A program made the position numbers and the translations under genes. A DNA stretch of 64,000 nucleotides from positions 46,747 through 110,746 of the forward strand of contig NZ_JWIF01000073.1 of NCBI RefSeq assembly GCF_000812685.1, in the 5' to 3' direction. Origin of the DNA: Halocynthiibacter namhaensis (GTDB lineage: Bacteria; Pseudomonadota; Alphaproteobacteria; Rhodobacterales; Rhodobacteraceae). Under the pieces are notes generated by a model. The model worked only from the letters and a program-made list of their open reading frames with translations. It had not been told where the DNA came from and did no database searches. Shown piece by piece: positions 1 to 7,952 of the stretch. The number at the start of each line of letters is the position of its first letter. The first letter of the stretch is position 1.

Positions 1-276
1 GTCGCTTGGTGTATTGAGCATCACGGAATTTTCCAGATGTTATATTACGCGCGCCATTACAATTGGGACGAAAACGCACGTGATGAATTCAAAGATCATC
101 CCTGCTTTGACACTTGCGCCACCTTCTGTGAACGCTGGGACCAAAGCGCCTTTGACCCCGATTACCCGATGAAACCGCTTGAGTATTTCGAACCCATGGT
201 CCGCGAAGTTTTTGCACGCAAAGCCTATGACCCCGACGTGATCCAAGAGAATATGTCAATCGGCATTCATGTCTAA
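1..276 (+). CDS. HD-domain family protein, C-terminal part (cut by window edge)
   Basis: The reading frame is open from base 1, so the start lies outside the window and only the last 91 residues are visible. The visible part begins with a His-rich stretch reading EHHGIFQ and continues with conserved-looking Cys, Trp and Asp residues (CERWDQSAFDPDY). It resembles the C-terminal half of HD-domain proteins annotated as phosphohydrolases or PhnZ/MIOX-like diiron oxygenases in alphaproteobacteria. The metal-binding HD motif itself would be upstream and cannot be checked, so neither reaction nor substrate can be stated. The stop at 274-276 overlaps a possible small ORF that leads into kdsB. Confidence 0.6.
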   Translation, partial: VAWCIEHHGIFQMLYYARHYNWDENARDEFKDHPCFDTCATFCERWDQSAFDPDYPMKPLEYFEPMVREVFARKAYDPDVIQENMSIGIHV

Positions 277-433
277 AACCAATGTATATTACGGGGAAAT
301 AACCCCCAAAAGCGCTGGAATAGACACATATAATCCTCGTATCGGCATTCCTTTGCCGGTGCGACGCGCCATCACCGCCAAAGCAGTTAAGGGCTTGGCC
401 TTTTGGCGATTATCCGGCATCAGGGTGGTATGA
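269..433 (+). CDS. possible 54-residue small protein between HD gene and kdsB
   Basis: An ATG at 269 lies 8 nt inside the end of the preceding gene and opens a 54-codon frame. Its TGA (431-433) forms an ATGA overlap with the preferred kdsB start at 430. The product is basic and Pro/Gly-containing (starts MSKTNVYYGEIT, ends LSGIRVV), with no recognised domain and no membrane segment. Support is positional only: it fills the gap exactly and has overlaps typical of translational coupling. Against it, there is no good Shine-Dalgarno at normal spacing and no family recognised. It may be a chance frame. Confidence 0.33.
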   Translation: MSKTNVYYGEITPKSAGIDTYNPRIGIPLPVRRAITAKAVKGLAFWRLSGIRVV

Positions 434-1236
434 CAGAAAAAGCCGTGATTATTATTCCCGCCCGTTATGGTTCCACCCGTTTTGAGGGTAAACCATTGGC
501 CCCGCTTGTTGGCGCAACAGGTGTCTCGAAATCATTGATCCAACGCAGTTGGGACACCGCCATGGAAGTGGATGGTGTCGATGGCGTTTATGTCGCCACG
601 GATGACGAACGGATCGCTGATGCAGCACGTGCCTTTGGTGCCGATGTTCTGATGACCGCAACCGATTGTGCAAATGGCACGGAACGTGTGGCGGATGCCT
701 TGCGCAGCCTGCCAAGCCAACCCGACATCGTGGTGAACTTGCAAGGCGATGCGCCTTTGACGCCCCCTTGGTTTATCACCGATTTGATCGCCGAAATGCG
801 CCGTGACAAATCCGTGCGGATGGCAACGCCGGTTCTGCGCTGTGATGGATTGACCTTGAAAAACTTCCGCGAAGACCGCCGCAACGGGCGTGTTGGTGGC
901 ACCACGGCCGTGTTCAACACCGCCCGCGATGCGCTGTATTTTTCAAAAGAAGTGCTGCCCTATACGGATGATACCTATACACCCGGCGCCGAGACACCCG
1001 TCTTTCACCACGTCGGCGCTTATGCCTATCGCCCGGCCACATTGACCCAATATGTAAATTGGGGTGAATGCGTGTTAGAACAACTTGAAGGCTTGGAACA
1101 ACTGCGGTTCTTGGCCAATGGCGTGCCTGTGCGCTGCGTAGAAGTCGAAGGGCGTGGGCGTGTATTTTGGGAACTGAACAACCCCGTAGATGTCGCACGG
1201 ATCGAAACCGTCCTGCGTGAGAAAGGCTGGGAATGA
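430..1236 (+). CDS. kdsB: 3-deoxy-manno-octulosonate cytidylyltransferase
   Basis: KdsB activates Kdo with CTP to CMP-Kdo in the cytoplasm, the donor for the inner core of lipopolysaccharide. The N-terminus carries the family signature IPARYGSTRFEGKPLA, followed by the ATDDERIA stretch and the NLQGDAPL region expected for a CMP-sugar synthetase fold. The 268-residue length is slightly above the usual ~250. The ATG at 430 is preferred over an in-frame TTG at 403 because AGGG lies at 422-425 and because the conserved domain begins directly after it. The stop overlaps the kdsA start as ATGA, so the two are translationally coupled. Kdo genes continue downstream (kdsA, kdsD); kdsC is not in the window. 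Confidence 0.95.
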   Translation: MTEKAVIIIPARYGSTRFEGKPLAPLVGATGVSKSLIQRSWDTAMEVDGVDGVYVATDDERIADAARAFGADVLMTATDCANGTERVADALRSLPSQPDIVVNLQGDAPLTPPWFITDLIAEMRRDKSVRMATPVLRCDGLTLKNFREDRRNGRVGGTTAVFNTARDALYFSKEVLPYTDDTYTPGAETPVFHHVGAYAYRPATLTQYVNWGECVLEQLEGLEQLRFLANGVPVRCVEVEGRGRVFWELNNPVDVARIETVLREKGWE

Positions 1237-2054
1237 AAACTGTAACCGTTGGAAACGCCACTTTTGGCAATGACGCACCTTTTGTATTGATCGCGGGTCC
1301 TTGCCAACTTGAAGGCTTGGATCACAGTCGCGCCATTGCGGAAACATTGGCGACGACCTGCAATGACCTAAACATCCCTTTCGTCTTCAAAGGCAGTTTT
1401 GATAAGGCAAACCGGTCCAGCATGTCCGGCAAACGCGGACTTGGCATTGAGGAAGGTCTATCCATCCTCAGCAAAATCGCCGCCGAGTTCAACTGCCCCA
1501 CCTTGACCGACATCCATTCCGCTGATCAATGTGCGACTGCCGCGCAAGCCGTCGATATTTTGCAAATCCCAGCGTTTTTGTGTCGCCAAACTGACCTGCT
1601 GCTGGCAGCGGGTGAAACCGGCGCGGCGATCAATGTCAAAAAGGGTCAGTTCCTGGCGCCTTGGGATATGGCCAATGTCGCCGATAAAGTCGCAAGCACG
1701 GGCAATGACCGTATTCTGTTGACGGATCGCGGCACATCCTTTGGCTATAACATGCTGGTCAGCGATTTCCGCAGCCTGCCGATCATGGCGGAAACAGGGT
1801 ATCCCGTTGTGTTTGACGCCACCCATTCGGTGCAATTCCCTGGCGGCAATGGCGCATCCTCTGGCGGCAAGCGTGAATTCGTTCCCCCATTGGCACGCGC
1901 GGCTTTGGCGGTCGGCTGTTCGTCTTTGTTCATTGAAACACATCCAGACCCCGACAACGCCCCAAGTGACGGGCCGAACATGGTGCCCTTGGCTGAAATG
2001 AAGGCCCTTCTCACACGCTTGAAGGCCTATGACGACCTAACAAAGCAGATCTAA
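1233..2054 (+). CDS. kdsA: 3-deoxy-8-phosphooctulonate synthase (Kdo-8-P synthase)
   Basis: KdsA condenses phosphoenolpyruvate with arabinose-5-phosphate to give Kdo-8-phosphate. The 273-residue protein shows the family features: IAGPCQLEG near the N-terminus, FKGSFDKANRSS, the NVKKGQFLAPWDM segment, DRGTSFGYN and DATHSVQ, then IETHPDP near the C-terminus. It has the normal full length. It starts by ATGA overlap with kdsB and is followed after 50 nt by kdsD, which makes its arabinose-5-phosphate substrate. Confidence 0.97.
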   Translation: MKTVTVGNATFGNDAPFVLIAGPCQLEGLDHSRAIAETLATTCNDLNIPFVFKGSFDKANRSSMSGKRGLGIEEGLSILSKIAAEFNCPTLTDIHSADQCATAAQAVDILQIPAFLCRQTDLLLAAGETGAAINVKKGQFLAPWDMANVADKVASTGNDRILLTDRGTSFGYNMLVSDFRSLPIMAETGYPVVFDATHSVQFPGGNGASSGGKREFVPPLARAALAVGCSSLFIETHPDPDNAPSDGPNMVPLAEMKALLTRLKAYDDLTKQI

Positions 2055-2104
2055 ACACGGTTGAAATCTTCGACTTTTTATCAATCGGACAATGAGGTTC
2101 TTAC

Positions 2105-3112
2105 GTGCCCACATCAAACAAAATCTCACCTCTGCAATCTGTTTTGGATTCCCTTCAGGTCTTTCAAAACGGGCTTGAACAGACCCTAACCAGCGTATCA
2201 GAGCCTAAATTGGCGAAGATTATCACCGAAGCTGCCCAGGTCATGTTTGAGATGAAGGGCCGTTTGATCCTGTCCGGTGTGGGCAAAAGCGGCCATATCG
2301 CACGCAAACTTGCGGCAACGTTTTCATCCACCGGAACACCCGCCTATTTTGTGCATGCGGCCGAGGCCAGCCATGGTGATCTTGGCATGATCCAAAGCGA
2401 TGATGTCTTGGTGTTGATGTCATGGTCCGGGGAAACCCGCGAATTGTCAGACACCATTGCTTATGGTTTGCGGTTTGACGTGCCGATCATTGCGATCACT
2501 GGGAATGCCAATTCAACTTTGGCCCGCAAAGCACAATTTCCAATCGTTCTGCCCCGCGCGGAAGAAGCCTGCCCCCACAATCTTGCCCCCACAACATCCA
2601 CGCTTTTGCAATTGGCCATGGGTGATGCTTTGGCCGTGACCCTGCTGCGTATGCGTGGATTTTCTGAGGAAAGCTTTCGCAATTTCCACCCCGGCGGCAA
2701 GCTTGGATCTGTGTTGCAGCCCATCAGCGAGTTCATGCACAAGGGCGACCAACTTCCCCTATTGCCAGAAACCGCCCCGATCATCGAAGTTATCTCTGAG
2801 ATTTCCAACAAGGGCTTCGGCATTGTTGGGCTTCAGGACACGGCCGGAAAACTGGTTGGTGTGATCACCGATGGGGACATCCGTAGATACCTTGAGAAAA
2901 ACACATCTGGCACCATGCAATCCGTCATCCTCGCCGCGACGGCTGCGCAACTGATGACCCCAAATGGCGTCACTTTGGATCAAGAACGACTTAGTGCGCG
3001 TGCCCTCAATATCATGCAAACCAATCTCATCACGGCGGCTTTTGTGACTGAAAATGACACGCCCGTTGGGCTGGTCACCGTGCTGCAAATGTTGCAACGT
3101 GGTGTTGCTTGA
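2105..3112 (+). CDS. kdsD: arabinose-5-phosphate isomerase
   Basis: KdsD interconverts ribulose-5-phosphate and arabinose-5-phosphate, the first step toward Kdo. The 335-residue protein has an N-terminal SIS sugar-isomerase domain (about residues 35-190, with SGVGKSGHIARKLAATFSSTG and MSWSGETREL) and two C-terminal CBS domains (about 210-330, with GVITDGDIRR). Order and length match the KdsD/KpsF/GutQ family. The start is GTG at 2105; GAGGT lies a few bases upstream, and the nearby ATG at 2092 is out of frame. It sits between kdsA and the nonulosonic acid genes. A KpsF-type capsule paralogue cannot be excluded, but context favours the Kdo role. Confidence 0.94.
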   Translation: MPTSNKISPLQSVLDSLQVFQNGLEQTLTSVSEPKLAKIITEAAQVMFEMKGRLILSGVGKSGHIARKLAATFSSTGTPAYFVHAAEASHGDLGMIQSDDVLVLMSWSGETRELSDTIAYGLRFDVPIIAITGNANSTLARKAQFPIVLPRAEEACPHNLAPTTSTLLQLAMGDALAVTLLRMRGFSEESFRNFHPGGKLGSVLQPISEFMHKGDQLPLLPETAPIIEVISEISNKGFGIVGLQDTAGKLVGVITDGDIRRYLEKNTSGTMQSVILAATAAQLMTPNGVTLDQERLSARALNIMQTNLITAAFVTENDTPVGLVTVLQMLQRGVA

Positions 3113-3184
3113 TCACATGCCCCTTTCTTGACAATTGCCCCTTGGCTTGTCAGCCATAACCAATCCACTTTGAAGAGAGACCCT

Positions 3185-4213
3185 ATGAAACTTGCACATC
3201 GCGAAATTGGCCCGGCTCATCCCCCTCTCGTTATTGCTGAGATTGGGATCAACCACGAAGGTGATCTAAACGTCGCCAAGGAAATGGTGCGCATGGCGCG
3301 TGATGCGGGTTGTGAATGTGTGAAACACCAAACCCATATCGTCGAAGATGAAATGACGGCCGAGGCGCAGCAGATCTTTCCGCCGAATGCCGATGTGTCG
3401 ATCTGGGAAGTGATGCAGCGTTGCGCCTTGTCACGTGAAGACGAGATCGAGTTGAAGAATTACACCGAAAGCCTGGGGATGATCTATCTGTCGACCCCGT
3501 TTTCGCGCGCTGCTGCCGATTTCCTCAATGACATCGATGTATCCGGTTTCAAGATTGGATCCGGCGAAGCTGATAATCTTCCATTGATCCGTCACATCGC
3601 ACGGTTCGGCAAACCGATCATCATGTCGACTGGCATGCAAACCATTGAAACTATGCGCGCTTCCGTTCAGATCCTTGAGGATTCTGGTGTAGAATACGCG
3701 TTGCTGGAATGTACAAATCTGTATCCAAGTCCGCCAGAAATCGTCTCCCTGAAGGGTGTGACTGACCTGAAAGCGGCCTTCCCCAATGCGACGGTTGGCT
3801 TTTCAGATCACTCGATTGGGCCGACAATGGCCTTGGCGTCCGTTGCGCTTGGCGCGACAATTTTGGAACGCCATTACACCGATAGCCGCTATCGCAAGGG
3901 GCCGGATATTTCATGTTCCATGGACCCAGCTGAGCTGAAGTTTCTCATTGATCGTTCGAAAGAAATCCACACGGCCCTGCACAATGAAAAGCAGCGCACC
4001 GGCCCTGAAGAAGACGTGTATCGCTTTGCCCGCGCCAGTGTTGTCGCAGACAAAGACCTGCCCGTAGGACATTTGATCACCGAAGCCGATATCTGGGCAC
4101 GCCGCCCAGGTTCAGGTGATATTGCAGGATATGATTTTGACAAAGTCGTCGGAAAAACCCTGAAAGTTGCCGTGACGCATAATCAGCAATTGAAATGGTC
4201 TGATTTCGACTAA
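3185..4213 (+). CDS. neuB: NeuB-family nonulosonic acid synthase (sialic/legionaminic-type)
   Basis: NeuB-type enzymes condense phosphoenolpyruvate with a hexosamine derivative (ManNAc or its 6-deoxy-diamino analogue) to form a nine-carbon acid. The TIM-barrel domain shows AEIGINHEGDL at the N-terminus, STPFSRAAADFL, FKIGSGEADNLPLI, STGM and GFSDHSIG. A C-terminal SAF (antifreeze-like) domain follows (about residues 280-342). The ATG at 3185 is chosen because GAAGAGAGA precedes it at good spacing; an upstream ATG at 3128 would add 19 unconserved residues. It is followed at 52 nt by a NeuC-like epimerase. Which acid is made (Neu5Ac, legionaminic or other) cannot be decided from sequence alone. 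Confidence 0.92.
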   Translation: MKLAHREIGPAHPPLVIAEIGINHEGDLNVAKEMVRMARDAGCECVKHQTHIVEDEMTAEAQQIFPPNADVSIWEVMQRCALSREDEIELKNYTESLGMIYLSTPFSRAAADFLNDIDVSGFKIGSGEADNLPLIRHIARFGKPIIMSTGMQTIETMRASVQILEDSGVEYALLECTNLYPSPPEIVSLKGVTDLKAAFPNATVGFSDHSIGPTMALASVALGATILERHYTDSRYRKGPDISCSMDPAELKFLIDRSKEIHTALHNEKQRTGPEEDVYRFARASVVADKDLPVGHLITEADIWARRPGSGDIAGYDFDKVVGKTLKVAVTHNQQLKWSDFD

Positions 4214-4265
4214 GTCTTGCGCCTTGCCCCCAGCTATTCATAGCCAACCCAACGGATCGTCATCA

Positions 4266-5384
4266 ATGCAAAGCCTTTTGTTCGTCACCGGTACCCGTGC
4301 AGATTTCGGCAAACTTGAACCTCTTGCCACTGCGGCGCGGCTGGCTGGGTTCAAAGTGTCGTTCTTTGTCACAGGCATGCATTTGATGGCGCGCTATGGC
4401 CTGACCAAACTGGAAGTCCAGAAGACACCGGGGATCGTCAGCTATGAATTCATGAACCAGCGCGCAGGTGACCCCCAAGATACCATCCTTGCGAAAACTG
4501 TTCTTGGCTTTTCTGATTTTGTCGCCGAACAAAAACCTGACCTTGTGATCGTTCATGGCGATCGCGTCGAAGCCCTGGCCTGCGCCCTTGTCTGTGCGAC
4601 GAATTACGTGCGCTGTGCCCATATTGAAGGCGGCGAAGTGTCTGGAACAATTGATGAAACCTTCCGGCACTGCAATTCAAAACTGGCCAATTATCATTTC
4701 GTCAGCTCGGCTGCCGCAGGAAAACGTGTTCAGGCCCTTGGCGAACCCGTCGAAAGCGTCCACGTCATTGGGTCGCCTGAACTTGACTTTCATTCGCAAA
4801 ACTCGGGCGTGTCCTTGGCTGAGGTGAAATCACGCTATGACATCGGCTTTGATGACTATGGGATTTGTGTGTTCCACCCCGTGACCTCTGAAGCAAGCCA
4901 AATGGAGGCTCAGGCCAAAACCCTATATGGGCAGCTTAAGGCATCGGGCCGTAATTTCGTGCTAATCTTGCCAAACAATGACCCAGGATCCGAAGCGATT
5001 TTCGACGTCATAAATGCACTGCCCAACAGTCAATTCCGTGCCATCCCGTCCATGCGATTTGCACATTTCTCTGAACTGATGAAAAATGCCAGTGTCATGG
5101 TTGGGAACAGCTCAGCAGGCGTGCGTGAAGCGCCGTTCTTGGGGGTGCCATCCCTTGACGTGGGCACGCGCCAGACCAACCGCGCTCAGGGCCCATCCAT
5201 CCACAGCACCGCAGCTTTGGATGCCCAAAACATCAGTGATTTCCTAGAAAGCCAATGGGGCAAGCGTTACCCGCCACACACGGCTTTTGGCGAAGGGAAT
5301 GCCACGGAACGCTTCGTCAAAACCTTGCAAGATCCCGAATTTTGGCAGGGTGGTTTGCAGAAAGAATTCGTGGACGCCACTTAG
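4266..5384 (+). CDS. neuC: UDP-N-acetylglucosamine 2-epimerase, hydrolysing (NeuC-like)
   Basis: This enzyme releases ManNAc (or the 6-deoxy diacetamido equivalent) from a UDP-sugar, giving the substrate of the NeuB-like synthase just upstream. The 372-residue protein shows the GT-B epimerase features TGTRADFGKLEPL at the N-terminus, VIVHGDRVEALACA, the HIEGGEVSGTIDE segment and GNSSAGVREAPFLG toward the C-terminus. The ATG at 4266 is preferred over 4224 because the conserved FVTGTRAD motif starts at residue 6 of the shorter form. It is the last gene of the rightward operon and ends just before a strong convergent terminator stem. Confidence 0.92.
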   Translation: MQSLLFVTGTRADFGKLEPLATAARLAGFKVSFFVTGMHLMARYGLTKLEVQKTPGIVSYEFMNQRAGDPQDTILAKTVLGFSDFVAEQKPDLVIVHGDRVEALACALVCATNYVRCAHIEGGEVSGTIDETFRHCNSKLANYHFVSSAAAGKRVQALGEPVESVHVIGSPELDFHSQNSGVSLAEVKSRYDIGFDDYGICVFHPVTSEASQMEAQAKTLYGQLKASGRNFVLILPNNDPGSEAIFDVINALPNSQFRAIPSMRFAHFSELMKNASVMVGNSSAGVREAPFLGVPSLDVGTRQTNRAQGPSIHSTAALDAQNISDFLESQWGKRYPPHTAFGEGNATERFVKTLQDPEFWQGGLQKEFVDAT

Positions 5385-5397
5385 GCCCAATCCACGG

Positions 5398-5433
5398 ACG
5401 GGCAACGCGCTAATAACATGACGCGTTGCCCGT
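5398..5433. terminator. 12-bp perfect stem between convergent operons
   Basis: ACGGGCAACGCG (5398-5409) and CGCGTTGCCCGT (5422-5433) pair perfectly across a 12-nt loop. The stem lies in the 64-nt gap between two converging genes. A proper T-run is missing on either side, so it may need Rho or act as a bidirectional block. Confidence 0.7.
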
Positions 5434-5448
5434 GCTTTATGGTCGTTG

Positions 5449-6240
5449 TTACCAGCCGCTAAAGCCGCCATCCACATTGATCATCTGACCCGTCATATAG
5501 GCAGATTGTGAAGAGCACAGGAACAACATCGCGTCTGCGATCTCATCTGGTTCCGCCATACGACCGGCCATAATGAGATTGCTCACACGTTTCTGGAACT
5601 CTTCCGAATGGCCATTAAACACGGCACCTGGTGAAATGGTATTCACCGTAGCCTTGCGGGGCGCCCAATATCCGGCAAGCCATAAGGTCAACCCGTGCAC
5701 ACCCGCTTTTGTCGTTGAATAGGCAGAGAAATTCTTGAACGGCATGCCGTCATAAATTTCATGATGCGGACCGTTCAGCGCATACATGGACGCAACATTC
5801 ACCAAAGTCGAAGGGTATTTCCCAACAATGTCACGATCCATTTGGCGGGCCACCATAAAGGCACCTGTCAAATTGGTGCGCAGGATTTTTTCCCAATCAT
5901 CCACGGTGGTATTTGCAAAGTCAGGAAAGCTTTTCCCGGCCCCCATCAACATTTCACCCGTGATAGCCGCGTTGTTCAAGACAACATTTGGGTTCAAGCC
6001 AGCACCTTGCACTTCTTTGAAAATCTCAGTGATCTGTTCTTCGCTTGAAACGTCCAGCTCAAAGAAATTAAACGCCGAGTTTTCCCCATGGGCTTCCTTC
6101 AATGCATCGGCGCGATGGCCCGGCAGATCCGTGGCGACAATCGTTGCGCCCGCCGCCAGCATACGACGAATATACGTGCTGCCCAAAACACCACCTGCAC
6201 CGGTGAGAAAGATGGTTTTATCGCTTAACTGTTTATCCAT
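5449..6240 (-). CDS. SDR-family oxidoreductase of the nonulosonic acid cluster (PtmA-like)
   Basis: A 263-residue short-chain dehydrogenase/reductase. It has the dinucleotide-binding motif TGAGGVLG near the N-terminus, the NNAA stretch mid-protein and the catalytic YxxxK (AYSTTKAG), followed by ISPGAV. Its start overlaps the end of the CMP-sugar synthetase gene by 8 nt. The order Gfo/Idh, CMP-transferase, SDR resembles the ptmF-ptmB-ptmA arrangement of the Campylobacter legionaminic acid genes, in which PtmA is an SDR. From that it is inferred to modify or supply the hexosamine precursor. The substrate is not visible in the sequence. Confidence 0.83.
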   Translation of the reverse strand: MDKQLSDKTIFLTGAGGVLGSTYIRRMLAAGATIVATDLPGHRADALKEAHGENSAFNFFELDVSSEEQITEIFKEVQGAGLNPNVVLNNAAITGEMLMGAGKSFPDFANTTVDDWEKILRTNLTGAFMVARQMDRDIVGKYPSTLVNVASMYALNGPHHEIYDGMPFKNFSAYSTTKAGVHGLTLWLAGYWAPRKATVNTISPGAVFNGHSEEFQKRVSNLIMAGRMAEPDEIADAMLFLCSSQSAYMTGQMINVDGGFSGW

Positions 6241-6928
6241 TGAGCTGTTCCTGCATCAAAAGTTTCACCAGACGAAAATCAAACTCTTCGTCGATATCCA
6301 AGCACCGCGACGCGGGCATTACATAGGGAATTACGCGCCCCTCAAACAGGGCTTGTGCTTGTTTTAGATAGGCCGGATCAACCACATAGGTCGATGCAGC
6401 ATGTTCATACACCACGGGCGCTTGCTGGCGTGCAACAACACCTCCAGGAAGTGGTTTCGACACATGAAGCGCCCCGGTTTCATCCGGTTCAACCAAGTTG
6501 AAATAGGGATTCTTACGCGCATCACAACAAGACATCACCATGTCAGGCTTTTGCGCGAAGAACAGATCCAACGCCTGATCAATATCTTCCTCGATCCGCA
6601 AAGGAGAGGTGCAATCGAGATCAAGAAACGCGCTGGCCGGGCCAACGTGTTTTTCAGCCTCTTCCAGCGCATGCTGCCAAACGTTCCACTTACCCGCAGT
6701 ATCCGTCGCCAAATGAGCCGGGCGCAACCCAATTTCAAGCGCCCCTTTTGCCACGGCATGGGCGTAAATTTCTTCGCTGTCAGTGGATACAACGACGGCA
6801 TCCACCCGTTTGCTTTCAAACAATTGATCTAAAGACCAATCGATCAAGGGCTTGCCGCAAATGTCGCGAAAATTCTTTCCCGGCACGCCTTTGCTGCCTT
6901 TACGTGCGCCAATGTGGCCAATAATCAT
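6233..6928 (-). CDS. neuA: acylneuraminate/legionaminate cytidylyltransferase
   Basis: NeuA-type enzymes activate a nonulosonic acid with CTP to the CMP-sugar used by surface glycosyltransferases. The 231-residue protein starts with the signature IGARKGSKGVPGKNFRDICGKPLI and has the LDCTSPLR stretch typical of the family. It overlaps the upstream Gfo/Idh gene by 4 nt (ATGA) and the downstream SDR gene by 8 nt, so the three are one translationally coupled unit. It completes the CMP-nonulosonate route with the neuB/neuC pair that converges on it. Confidence 0.93.
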   Translation of the reverse strand: MIIGHIGARKGSKGVPGKNFRDICGKPLIDWSLDQLFESKRVDAVVVSTDSEEIYAHAVAKGALEIGLRPAHLATDTAGKWNVWQHALEEAEKHVGPASAFLDLDCTSPLRIEEDIDQALDLFFAQKPDMVMSCCDARKNPYFNLVEPDETGALHVSKPLPGGVVARQQAPVVYEHAASTYVVDPAYLKQAQALFEGRVIPYVMPASRCLDIDEEFDFRLVKLLMQEQLNG

Positions 6929-7881
6929 GTAACGATCCCTGTGATTGAACTGTGAAATTTACGTGCCTGCCAAGCGCGCGCGATCAGATCGCAACTGTCA
7001 AAAACTCGATCCATACGTGGCATATGTGGCGTTGAAGACGTCTGCTCGCCCTGCACCAGCGCCAGAAAGTCGCGCATAATCCCGATGAACATTTCATTGC
7101 GCTCCAAAGGCCGATCAAGCTGATCAACCCCATTGGCCGTGCGAACCTGATAGGACTGCGCCCCAAGATCAAAATCATACAAAGCATCAATACCACGCAA
7201 AGCAATCTTGCGGGTGCTTACGGGCGCGAGGTAATCCATCGTGACGGTGCCGCTCGGGGCATCTTTCCCGGTCATGGTCACCCGCGACGCAAAGTCGACA
7301 TTTGGAAAGTCGGTGTGGCCAAGGCTTGCCACGTCAACGTCCAGAGCGCCCGGAAACAAGCAATGTGCCATATCAATTTCATGGCACAGATCCAATAAAA
7401 CGCCCCCCCCCAAAGGGTTCGACGCGTAGCTTTCCGAAAAGGTCCAATTTTCCCGCCACTGCGTAACATCATGGCCAATTTCGAAGTTAAACCCATAGAT
7501 TCCAGACAGGTCTGCGGATGCCAACATTTGGAATGCCGGATGATAACGCATCATGAAACCAACCATGCTGCGGCTTTTAATGGGCGCAGCAACTTCATAG
7601 ATCTGGCGTAAAGTCACCGGATCAAACGCGAGTGGCTTTTCGATATAAATCGGCAGATCATTCGCGGCACATAACGCAATCAACTCCAATCGGATATCAG
7701 TTGCGGTTGCGATCACCGCCGCATCAAATTGCCCGCTGGAAATCAAATCACTGGCGCGTTCATGCCCGCCATCCCGCCAAGACATCAAATGACTTTTCGC
7801 GCCCAGTTCTAGAAGATTTCCATGGTGACGTTTGCCGATTGATCCCGCGCCGATCACGAGGATATTAAGTTTGTTATTCAC
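6925..7881 (-). CDS. Gfo/Idh/MocA-family oxidoreductase (PtmF-like position)
   Basis: A 318-residue protein with an N-terminal Rossmann motif (VIGAGSIGKRH), the EKPLAFDPVT segment that carries the conserved EKP of this family, and a C-terminal alpha/beta domain with CHEIDMAHCLF. The start is GTG at 7881 with GGGG a few bases upstream. It heads the leftward trio with the CMP-transferase and SDR genes. In Campylobacter a gene of comparable position (ptmF) belongs to the legionaminic acid precursor route; assignment of the same role here is inference. Other Gfo/Idh sugar dehydrogenase activities are possible. Confidence 0.8.
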   Translation of the reverse strand: MNNKLNILVIGAGSIGKRHHGNLLELGAKSHLMSWRDGGHERASDLISSGQFDAAVIATATDIRLELIALCAANDLPIYIEKPLAFDPVTLRQIYEVAAPIKSRSMVGFMMRYHPAFQMLASADLSGIYGFNFEIGHDVTQWRENWTFSESYASNPLGGGVLLDLCHEIDMAHCLFPGALDVDVASLGHTDFPNVDFASRVTMTGKDAPSGTVTMDYLAPVSTRKIALRGIDALYDFDLGAQSYQVRTANGVDQLDRPLERNEMFIGIMRDFLALVQGEQTSSTPHMPRMDRVFDSCDLIARAWQARKFHSSITGIVT

Positions 7882-7952
7882 AAGAACCCCATCATTTTCC
7901 AGCTAAATACCCTATATCCGCCCCAGAGACAAAAGCAAAAGCACGCCATTGG

